From Desulfobulbaceae bacterium (GTDB lineage: Bacteria; Desulfobacterota; Desulfobulbia; Desulfobulbales; SURF-16), in assembly GCA_023230525.1 (NCBI GenBank), contig JALNXE010000002.1:1-64000 (forward strand): DNA of 64,000 nt, given 5' to 3'. Every line of letters starts with the position of its first letter. The first letter of the stretch is position 1. This document shows positions 50,333 to 57,653 of the stretch, one piece after another. The notes under the pieces were generated by a model. That model ran no database searches. It saw only the letters and a list, made by a program, of their open reading frames with translations, and had not been told where the DNA came from. The position numbers were made by a program, and so were the translations under genes.

Positions 50333-51715
50333 TCAGTCGGAGGAGCCGGTGATGGCGGCAAAGGTCTGGGTGAGATAGTCGGACATGCTGGTCATCTCGC
50401 TCAGGTAGGAGTCCAGTTCGACGTACTGTTTGGTCAGTATCTCGTATTTTTTATCCAGCCGCTCCGTGTCCTTTTCGATCTGCTCTTCCAGGCTGTCAAT
50501 GCGCTGCTGCACCAGCGAGGTTTCCGAGGCATAGATACCGCTGTCCTCGGTGGCGGCATTGCGCAGGAAATCGCTCACCTTGTCGGCAAAGCCTGTGATG
50601 TCCGAGTCGTCGTCGCCGTTGAAGAAGGCGGCGAGATCAGCAAAGTTTTCTTCCAGCATGGTGGTCAGGGTGTCATCATCGATGGTGATGGTCCCGTCCG
50701 ATTCATAGGAGAGCCCCAAGTCGAAAATGGAGGTCACCGGGCTGTCCGAGCCGGCCTGGATAAAGGTGTTCATCAGGTTTTGCATGCTGGAGGGCAGATC
50801 GTCAAAACCGGTGGAGGCGAGAATGCCGAGTTCCTCGGTGTCGGTGTCATAACCGCTGTTTGCTGAAATTTCCGTGAGGATGTCATTATAGGCGGTCACC
50901 AGATTGGTGATTAACTCCTTGATCTTCTCCTCATCGTTGCTGACCGAAATGGTGCTGGCGCCGGTACCCTGCAGGGTGAACTGCACGGAGGGGATGATGT
51001 CCGTGATGGTGTTGCTTTGGCGCTGGTAGTCGATGCCGTCCACGGAAAATCGGGCATTGAGGCTGGCACCGTCCGCACCCGTCTTTTCCGTCAGGGCCAG
51101 CGCGGAAAGCTGGGTGAGCAGTGAGATCCTGTTGTCCTCGCCGGTCTCATCGGCCTGCAGGACCAGCTGGTAGGGATTGTCCGCATCGCCGTTGTTGACC
51201 AGGCTTGCGGTGACGCCGGGGTTGCTTGCGTCGTTGTTGATCAGCTCGGCCAACTCCATAAGGGTGGTGCCGCCGGCCACCGCAAGCGTCACCGTGGTCT
51301 CGCCCAGCTGGTAGGAGAAGGTGGTGCTCTCGTCGCTTTCGGCATCATACACCACGGTGGTCTGGCCGGCCACGCCGTCCGCGATCCACGAACTCCTGGC
51401 GGCCAGGGCCGTTACGGTAACCTGCGTGTCCTGCACCGCTGCCCCGTCGCTTGTGGCCAGGGTCAGCACGCTTGCATCGGACACCGTGGCGTCGCGGGAA
51501 ATAAAGGTGCTTTCCAGGGAGAGTTCCAGGGCATATCCTTTCATGTCGAGCAGTTTGCCCTGAACCACGGTGAATTCGCTGAGCTGGGTTTCATAGGCGC
51601 TGACCTTAGCTTCCTTGGCGGTAATGACCTCCTGATCGATCTCCCGCAGCGAATCAAGGGTGCCCTGCAGATCAATACTGGAACCAAGTCCCAGCGATGA
51701 AATTGTTCCTGACAT
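50333..51715 (-). CDS. fliD: Flagellar filament cap protein
   Basis: A 460-residue hook-associated protein 2 that caps the filament tip and guides flagellin assembly. The N-terminus SGTISSLGLGSSIDLQGTLD is a FliD signature (GLGSGID type), the middle holds Flagellin_IN-like and FliD domains, and the C-terminal part, with VQQRIDSLEEQIEKDTERLD and TQTFAAITGS, is the coiled-coil D0/D1 end. The ATG has AAGGAGGACGG upstream. The usual fliS and fliT partners are not next to it; the gene stands apart from the flg cluster by 8 kb. A terminator follows. Confidence 0.94.
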   Translation of the reverse strand: MSGTISSLGLGSSIDLQGTLDSLREIDQEVITAKEAKVSAYETQLSEFTVVQGKLLDMKGYALELSLESTFISRDATVSDASVLTLATSDGAAVQDTQVTVTALAARSSWIADGVAGQTTVVYDAESDESTTFSYQLGETTVTLAVAGGTTLMELAELINNDASNPGVTASLVNNGDADNPYQLVLQADETGEDNRISLLTQLSALALTEKTGADGASLNARFSVDGIDYQRQSNTITDIIPSVQFTLQGTGASTISVSNDEEKIKELITNLVTAYNDILTEISANSGYDTDTEELGILASTGFDDLPSSMQNLMNTFIQAGSDSPVTSIFDLGLSYESDGTITIDDDTLTTMLEENFADLAAFFNGDDDSDITGFADKVSDFLRNAATEDSGIYASETSLVQQRIDSLEEQIEKDTERLDKKYEILTKQYVELDSYLSEMTSMSDYLTQTFAAITGSSD

Positions 51716-52159
51716 TTCCGTCCTCCTTCTGGGTCATGTGTTGCTGCCGGCGAGTCATTAAAGAACCCGGCTCCCGGCGTCGGAGCGGGCCAGGCCCGCG
51801 ACCCCTGGCATTGGGGAAAGAGATTATCCCGGATAACCGCTCCCGTTGGCTTGTAAGTCGCGGCGGAAGAGGGGACCGGTTACAGGAAAAAATCGGCACC
51901 GGTGTAACCGTGGGGGGGAGCTGGGCCGACCTGACGGGGCATGGGGAGCGGGAAATGCCCGGCAATCCCTGGATTGTAAAGTTTTGTAAACAGGGGAGCG
52001 GCAGTTTTAACATAACTTAACATGAGTTTTGCGGGCAATGGGCCGATGATGAAATGTAACCGCCGGCAAGTCCGAAACAAGGGTGGAGGACGGATGGGCC
52101 GGTAATTGCCATACCCTGACGAAAATCACCGGCAGGTACACCAAAGGAGGAGGTAGAAC
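51716..52159. other. Divergent region between fliD and the EF-hand protein gene
   Basis: A 444-base region without a recognised gene. It contains a REP-like palindrome at 51778-51802 and an AT-rich block at about 51970-52030 that probably holds one or both promoters; no motif was clear enough to call. Confidence 0.4.
51778..51802. repeat. REP-like palindrome (copy 2)
   Basis: GGAGCGGGCCAGGCCCGCGA, an imperfect palindrome matching copy 1 at 39078-39102 in 18 of 20 core positions. It lies upstream of fliD. Confidence 0.5.
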
Positions 52160-52873
52160 ATGAGCACAATCAGCAGTCTGGGGAGTTCCATGGGTACGAT
52201 GATGAATGCCATGGCCATGCAGCGCCCCGACAAACAGCAGATGTTCGGCAAGGTTGATACGGACGGCAGCGGCGCGGTGGATCAGACCGAGTTGGCATCC
52301 TTTGCCGAGGGGCTTTCCGAGCAGACCGGCATTGAGATCAACGCCGAGGAGGCGCTGTCCGCCTATGATGCGGATGGGGATGGCGCTTTGTCCCAGCAGG
52401 AAATGGAGGCGATGATGGGGGCCTATATGCCGCCCCCGCCGATCATGCCCGCCGCGGGGGAAGAATCCGGCGACACGGCGATGAATCCCGGCTCAATGCC
52501 GCCCCCGCCGGATAAAGAGGAGATGTTTAACAGCATTGATGCGGATGGCAGCGGCACCATTGATGAGAGCGAGCTGGCCTCCTTTGTTGACCAGCTCGCC
52601 GAGGATACGGGCATTGAGCTCAACGCGGAAGACGCTCTCTCCACTTACGACACGGATGGGGATGGCGCTTTATCCCAGGAGGAAATGGATACCATGATGA
52701 CCGCCAGCATGCCATCGCCCCCGCCGCCTCCACCATCCCAGGTCATAGCCGCCTATAACCAGAACAGCGGCGGCAGCGACAGCGAGACGATTTCCCAGTT
52801 GCTGTCTCTGCTCGGCGATTCCGGGGAGGAGGAGCAAAGCTCCTCGTATATGCCGTTAAATATTACGGCATAG
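52160..52873 (+). CDS. EF-hand calcium-binding protein with duplicated halves
   Basis: A 237-residue protein with four EF-hand loops: DTDGSGAVDQTE, DADGDGALSQQE, DADGSGTIDESE and DTDGDGALSQEE, each with Asp at positions 1, 3 and 5 and glutamate at 12. The two pairs form an internal duplication of about 105 residues, separated by proline-rich linkers (PPPPIMP, PPPPDKEE, SPPPPPPS). No signal peptide is visible; the short N-terminal STISSLGSSMG stretch resembles the N-termini of flagellar axial proteins, including the nearby FliD, which could be chance. The start has AAAGGAGGAGG. A role in calcium sensing or buffering is inferred. Confidence 0.85.
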   Translation: MSTISSLGSSMGTMMNAMAMQRPDKQQMFGKVDTDGSGAVDQTELASFAEGLSEQTGIEINAEEALSAYDADGDGALSQQEMEAMMGAYMPPPPIMPAAGEESGDTAMNPGSMPPPPDKEEMFNSIDADGSGTIDESELASFVDQLAEDTGIELNAEDALSTYDTDGDGALSQEEMDTMMTASMPSPPPPPPSQVIAAYNQNSGGSDSETISQLLSLLGDSGEEEQSSSYMPLNITA

Positions 52874-52895
52874 GGGGAAAAACTGGCCAGACGGG

Positions 52896-52932
52896 ACAGG
52901 ATGGCCGCCTATCAGCAGGCGGTCTTCCTGTT
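52896..52932. terminator. Bidirectional hairpin between EF-hand gene and histidine kinase
   Basis: A two-part stem: ACAGGA pairs with TCCTGT and CCGCCT pairs with AGGCGG, with three-base internal loops and a six-base apex. It sits between convergent genes and is followed by a short T-run. Confidence 0.6.
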
Positions 52933-52959
52933 TGGTGATTTCCGCAAAAAATTGCCCGG

Positions 52960-54354
52960 TCAGCCGGTCAGGGGCAGGGCGATGGTGATCAGCAGGCCGC
53001 CGCCCTCAGCGTTGGCGGCGGTCATGCTGCCGCCATGCAGGCGAACGGCCCGTTCGGCAATGGCCAGGCCGATGCCGGTGCCGCCGCTTTGCCGGTCACG
53101 GGCCTCGGCCACCCGGAAAAAGGGTTTGAAGAGATGATGCAGGCACCATTCCGGAGCCCCGGGTCCGTGGTCGCGCACCGCGATGACGGCGAGCCGGGCT
53201 TCCCCTTCCGTGACCGTTGCACAGGAGATCTCTACTTGGGTGTTTTCGCGGGTGTAGCGCACCGCGTTGCGGATGACATTTTCCAAGGCGCGCCGCAGAA
53301 GTTCCCTGGAGCCGTGCATGACTGCCCCGGCAGCACAGCCGGCCGCCAGGGTTACCCGGCAGTTGCGGCTGCCTGCCTCAAAATCCGCGTCAATGGTGAC
53401 TGCCCGCAGGAGTTCCGTCAGATCCACGCTGTTTTTTTCCAGCTCCTGCACCCCGGTCTCCAGGACCGTGAGGGTCATGAGCTGGCCGATCAGTTCATTG
53501 AGCCGTTCCGACTCCTTTTCGATGCGGTCAAGGAACTGGCCGGCATTTTCACCGGCCCGCTGCCGGGCCAGTTCCAGGGCCACATTGAGCCGGGCCAGCG
53601 GCGAGCGTAATTCATGGGAGATGTCGCGCAGCAGCCGTTTCTGGGACAGCAGCAGGCCCTCGATCCGTTCCGCCATGGTGTCGAAATCCCGGCCCAGGTC
53701 CGCCACCTCGTTGCCTTTTCCGCCCATCTCCTTGGCGACCCGCACCGAGAAATCACCGCCGGCAATGCGGTTGGTCGCCTCCCGCAGCTTGCGGATGGGA
53801 GCGGTCAGCGAGCGGGCCAGGAAATAACAGACCAGGCCGCCGAAAATGGAGAAGAGCAGGATATTATCCCAGGGACGATGGCCCATGGGAGGAAACAGCG
53901 GACGGGGCGGCTCCGGTATCTTCAGCACGATGACCAGGGGTTGCCCGTCCTGATCGGCACCCTGATCAAGGCGCAGGCCAAGCCATTTATCCCCGGGCCC
54001 CGGCGGCGGGGGGCGGTTTTCTTCGCCGGACAGGATCCCGGCGGCGGTATCCCTGGCCGCGTCCGGGGCCGTCTGACCGGAAAGGGGATTGCCCCGGCCG
54101 GCAAAGAGATAGATGGCGATGCCGGAATGCTGCTCGATCCCTTCCTCATAAGCGCGCAATCCCTGCTGGCCGCCTTTCTGCCAGGCGGCAAGGGCTTGCT
54201 CGCCGTACCTGGCCATGGCCTGCATGCTGAAATCGCGCATGCCGGGATAGGGATGCTCCGGCCGGTTTTTCAGGCCCACGAAATAAAACGGCACGCCCAT
54301 CAGGATGATGGTCAGCCAGAAACTGAAGAAAATTTTCAGGAATAAACTGCGCAT
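52960..54354 (-). CDS. Sensor histidine kinase (CpxA/EnvZ-like)
   Basis: A 464-residue membrane kinase. Two membrane helices (about 8-27 and 166-186) enclose a periplasmic sensor of about 140 residues with a proline-rich end. A HAMP domain follows, then HisKA with the phospho-accepting histidine in DISHELRSPLARLN (about 247), the N box ENVIRNAVRYT, and GTGIGLAIAERAVRLHGG in the ATPase domain. It is 30 bases downstream of the response regulator. The layout resembles CpxA; the signal is not known, though envelope stress is a reasonable guess. Confidence 0.92.
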   Translation of the reverse strand: MRSLFLKIFFSFWLTIILMGVPFYFVGLKNRPEHPYPGMRDFSMQAMARYGEQALAAWQKGGQQGLRAYEEGIEQHSGIAIYLFAGRGNPLSGQTAPDAARDTAAGILSGEENRPPPPGPGDKWLGLRLDQGADQDGQPLVIVLKIPEPPRPLFPPMGHRPWDNILLFSIFGGLVCYFLARSLTAPIRKLREATNRIAGGDFSVRVAKEMGGKGNEVADLGRDFDTMAERIEGLLLSQKRLLRDISHELRSPLARLNVALELARQRAGENAGQFLDRIEKESERLNELIGQLMTLTVLETGVQELEKNSVDLTELLRAVTIDADFEAGSRNCRVTLAAGCAAGAVMHGSRELLRRALENVIRNAVRYTRENTQVEISCATVTEGEARLAVIAVRDHGPGAPEWCLHHLFKPFFRVAEARDRQSGGTGIGLAIAERAVRLHGGSMTAANAEGGGLLITIALPLTG

Positions 54355-54384
54355 GATCTCCGTGGGGCCAGCCGTGGCCGGGGT

Positions 54385-55089
54385 TTATGGTGCGGCTTGG
54401 GTATAAAGATAGCCCACGCCGCGGATGGTCTTGATTCTTTCCCGGCCCTTGCTCGCATGGCCCAGTTTTTTCCGCAGGCTGCTGACATGCACGTCGATGC
54501 TGCGGTCAAAGGTGGAAAGTTTGCGGTCCAGCACCTTTTCGGTGAGTTCCTCGCGGCTGACCACCTGGCCGGCCGTCTTCAACAGCTCGTGGAGCAGGGA
54601 AAATTCAACGGTGGTCAGCTCGACGTTGCCGCCATTCTGGACAACGGTTCTGGTGCCGGGATCAAGACGGATATCGCCGACGGTCAGCTGTTCCGCCCGG
54701 GTCTGCTGCCCGGCTTCAAGCCGGCGTGCCTCGCTACGGCGCTGAATGGCCCGGATCCTGGCCAGCAGCTCCCTGGGATTGAAGGGTTTGGGCAGATAAT
54801 CGTCAGCCCCCATTTCCAGGCCGATGATCCGGTCAATCTCTTCTCCCCGGGCGGTGAGCATGAGCACCGGCACGGTGGAGCCTGCGCGGATATGGCGCAG
54901 GACATCAAAGCCGTTCATGCCCGGCAGCATCACGTCCAGCACCACCAGATCATGCTCGCCGGACAGGGCGCAGGCAAGCCCCTGGCGGGCCTGGTGCATG
55001 GCCGACACGGCAAACCCTTCCGGCTGCAGATAGTCAATGAGCAGCTCGCACAGCTCCGTGTCATCATCAATTACCAGTATCCGGTTCAT
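54385..55089 (-). CDS. Response regulator, OmpR/CpxR family
   Basis: A 234-residue DNA-binding regulator. The receiver domain has the acidic pair in VIDDD (residues about 6-9), the phospho-aspartate in DLVVLDVMLPGMNG (about 52) and a lysine in LPKPFNPREL (about 102). The winged-helix domain has TTVEFSLLHELLKTAGQVVS and ends with IKTIRGVGYLY. The ATG at 55089 gives the usual MNRILVIDDD start. It is encoded before the sensor kinase and divergent from the subtilase gene; it may control that gene. Confidence 0.93.
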   Translation of the reverse strand: MNRILVIDDDTELCELLIDYLQPEGFAVSAMHQARQGLACALSGEHDLVVLDVMLPGMNGFDVLRHIRAGSTVPVLMLTARGEEIDRIIGLEMGADDYLPKPFNPRELLARIRAIQRRSEARRLEAGQQTRAEQLTVGDIRLDPGTRTVVQNGGNVELTTVEFSLLHELLKTAGQVVSREELTEKVLDRKLSTFDRSIDVHVSSLRKKLGHASKGRERIKTIRGVGYLYTQAAP

Positions 55090-55559
55090 GGCCAGCATCT
55101 TACACCCGAAATGATCAGCGAGGTAATGGGTATTCCGAAACGCCCTGAAATATCTCATTTTACTGAGGCATGTTAGAATTTGCTGTTAAGAATTGTAAAG
55201 TTTGTTTTCCGGCCGAGGTGCGACTTTGGCGTAACTTATGGGGGTAATAGGCTGATTTTTCAGGTGTTTCTTTGTGGCCTATTTGGCGATTTGCAACCGA
55301 GGTAAATTTTTTTACAGATAAAGGCCGGGGAATACCATGCCTCATTTTTGCCGGATGGTAGCCCAAGGCAGGATAATCAGAGGTTTTTAACATTGCTGGC
55401 AGCGGGAAAAACTATCTGGCAGGGAAATTGCTGTAAGTTTGCAGGATTATGCGGTATGACATGAGGCAGGAGAGGTTAAAAAAAACAGGGTGGAGTAATG
55501 GTTGCAAGGGTTGCGGCAGACTCCGCGATTTTTATGGAACACAGCAAAGGAGGAGAGCA
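55090..55559. other. Divergent regulatory region between response regulator and subtilase
   Basis: About 470 bases, AT-rich, no gene recognised. It contains a CpxR-box-like sequence (55185-55199) and the palindromic GTAAATTTTTTTAC at about 55301-55316. A purine-rich ribosome binding site precedes the GTG start at 55560. Confidence 0.45.
55185..55199. promoter_or_regulatory. CpxR-box-like site
   Basis: GTTAA, five bases, then GTAAA: one mismatch to the E. coli CpxR consensus GTAAA-N5-GTAAA. It lies about 96 bases upstream of the response regulator start. The match could be chance in this AT-rich region. Confidence 0.28.
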
Positions 55560-57356
55560 GTGAGAAAAATATTGTCAAAGTGTCTTATGGGGGCGACAGT
55601 CTTCGGGGTGGTGGCAATCCAGGGAACCTGCAGCGCGGCAAATCAGGCCGCCGCCGGGGACACGTTCAGGACGGGAGAGATCGTCATGGCCGGCACGGCA
55701 GCGCAGGTGCCGGGCGGCTATAAAATCAAAAAGGTGCTGCCCAATGCCGGGCTCGTTGTGCTTGAGGTGGCAAAAGGGCAGGAGGCGCGGCATGTCTCCT
55801 TATTGCAAGGCAAGGGGAAAAAATGCGGCTTGAACCTGAAATATCAGGCTTTTTCCACCCCGGATGATACGTATTACGGCAGCCAGTGGAATATGCGCAT
55901 GGTGCAGAGCGAACAGGCCTGGGATATCAGCACCGGGAGAAACGCCACCGTGGCCATTCTTGACACGGGCCTGAAAACGGCCGGGGCTGAAGATGGCATT
56001 GGCTGTACGGAGATCCTGCCGGGCAGCGATATCGTCAACAGTGACAGTGACCCGGAGGACGGCGCCGGCCACGGCACCCATGTGGCCGGCACCGTGGCCC
56101 AGACAACGGACAACGGCATCGGGGTGGCCGGGCTGGCCTATGGGGCCTGTGTCATGCCGGTCAAGGTGCTCGATGACAGCGGCGCAGGCACCTCGGCGGA
56201 TATTGCCGAGGGCGTGGCCTTTGCCGTGGCCAAGGGGGCCTCGGTCATCAACATGAGCCTGGGCTGGAGCGCCAAGTCGCGGGTCACCACGGATCCGGTC
56301 CTTGATCCGGCCCTGGCCGCCGCCCATGCCGACGGGGTCACCATTGTCTGCGCTGCCGGCAATGAAGGCTGGAGCAAAAATGTGAGTTATCCGGCCATTT
56401 CTCCCTACACCATCGCCGTAGGGGCGGTTGATATCAACGGCACGGTGGCCTCCTATTCCAACGGCGGCACCGGCCTTGACCTGGTGGCCCCGGGGGGAGG
56501 GAACACGGTTGCCGGAGACGGGATCCTGCAGGAAACCTTTGATGACAGCGGCTGGAACTACTTCTTTTACAGCGGCACCTCCATGGCCACCCCCCATGTC
56601 GCTGCGGCCGCGGCCATGCTCTATGCCAAAGATCCCTCCATCACCCCTGAAGAAGTGCTCGCCGCGCTTACCGCTACCGCCAAGGATCTCGGCTCCGCCG
56701 GCTATGACAGTGCTTACGGTCATGGCCTGCTGCAGGTCTATGATGCGCTTAACGCTGTCGGGGAGTGTCTTGATGCCGACGGAGATACCTGGACCACCTG
56801 CAGCGGGGACTGCAATGATGGCAGCAGCGCCGTTTTTCCGGGTGCCGAAGAGGCATGCGGCGACGGGATCGACAACAACTGCAACGGCGTCATTGACGAA
56901 GGCTGCGAGGTATGTACTGATAATGACGTAGACGGCCTGACCACCTGCGACGGGGACTGTGATGACCACAACAGCTCTGTCTATCTTGGTGCCCCGGAAC
57001 TCTGCGGCGACGGGATCGACAACAATTGCGACGGCGTCATTGACGAAGGCTGCGAGGTATGTACTGATAATGACGTAGACGGCCTGACCACCTGTGACGG
57101 GGACTGTGATGACCGCAACAGCTCTGTCTATCTTGGTGCCCCGGAACTATGCGGCGACGGGCTCGACAACAACTGCGACGGCGTTATTGACGAAGGCTGC
57201 GAGGCCTGCACCGACAATGACGGGGATACCTGGACCAGTTGTGAAGGTGATTGTGACGACGACAACTACTATATCAATCCCGGCCGGCCGGATAGCTCGG
57301 GACGCTGGAGCAGGGATGGCGTTGACAACGACTGCGACGGTTTGATCGATAAGTAA
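55560..57356 (+). CDS. Secreted subtilisin-like serine protease with MopE-type calcium-binding repeats
   Basis: A 598-residue S8 protease. A signal peptide (about 1-27) ends near CSAANQ. The catalytic triad is Asp about 134 (AILDTG), His about 170 (GHGTHVAGT) and Ser about 341 (GTSMATPH). From about 400 to the end there are four repeats of a cysteine- and aspartate-rich unit of the MopE or putative metal-binding type (for example DNNCDGVIDEGC), with two units almost identical at DNA level (147-base period, 56898 and 57045). The GTG at 55560 has AAAGGAGGAG and is preferred over an upstream ATG at 55449, whose frame gives no signal peptide. It is exported and probably calcium-stabilised, followed by a strong terminator. 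Confidence 0.9.
   Translation: MRKILSKCLMGATVFGVVAIQGTCSAANQAAAGDTFRTGEIVMAGTAAQVPGGYKIKKVLPNAGLVVLEVAKGQEARHVSLLQGKGKKCGLNLKYQAFSTPDDTYYGSQWNMRMVQSEQAWDISTGRNATVAILDTGLKTAGAEDGIGCTEILPGSDIVNSDSDPEDGAGHGTHVAGTVAQTTDNGIGVAGLAYGACVMPVKVLDDSGAGTSADIAEGVAFAVAKGASVINMSLGWSAKSRVTTDPVLDPALAAAHADGVTIVCAAGNEGWSKNVSYPAISPYTIAVGAVDINGTVASYSNGGTGLDLVAPGGGNTVAGDGILQETFDDSGWNYFFYSGTSMATPHVAAAAAMLYAKDPSITPEEVLAALTATAKDLGSAGYDSAYGHGLLQVYDALNAVGECLDADGDTWTTCSGDCNDGSSAVFPGAEEACGDGIDNNCNGVIDEGCEVCTDNDVDGLTTCDGDCDDHNSSVYLGAPELCGDGIDNNCDGVIDEGCEVCTDNDVDGLTTCDGDCDDRNSSVYLGAPELCGDGLDNNCDGVIDEGCEACTDNDGDTWTSCEGDCDDDNYYINPGRPDSSGRWSRDGVDNDCDGLIDK
56898..57191 (+). repeat. 147-base tandem repeat inside the subtilase gene
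   Basis: Two nearly identical units start at 56898 and 57045 (GAAGGCTGCGAGGTATGTAC in both) and encode 49 residues each. They differ at only a few positions, so the duplication is recent and in frame. Confidence 0.85.
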
Positions 57357-57390
57357 GATGTAAAAAAAGATGTAAAAAAAAACTAAACCC

Positions 57391-57433
57391 ATTACAGGCG
57401 TAGAATCGCATGATTCCACGCCTGTAATTTTTT
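57391..57433 (+). terminator. Intrinsic terminator after the subtilase gene
   Basis: ATTACAGGCGT pairs with ACGCCTGTAAT, and GAATC with GATTC inside it, followed by TTTTTTA. It is one of the clearest terminators in the window, 35 bases after the stop. Confidence 0.92.
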
Positions 57434-57653
57434 ATGGCGAAGTCATGGTATTTCCGGGCCGGCAGACAAACAAGACCGGGACAGCTTGCCTTCTTGTGGG
57501 GAAATGGTCGTTTGCCCTGAAAAGCACGGCAGCAGAACAATAACAATTTGACATGAGGAGTGCGGCAGGCATAAAAGATAGACAGGGGGTTGTTCTGGAC
57601 AATGGCGTCCGTCATGCCCCCCTTTCCCTGATCCGGAGATTTCTTCAGAACAT

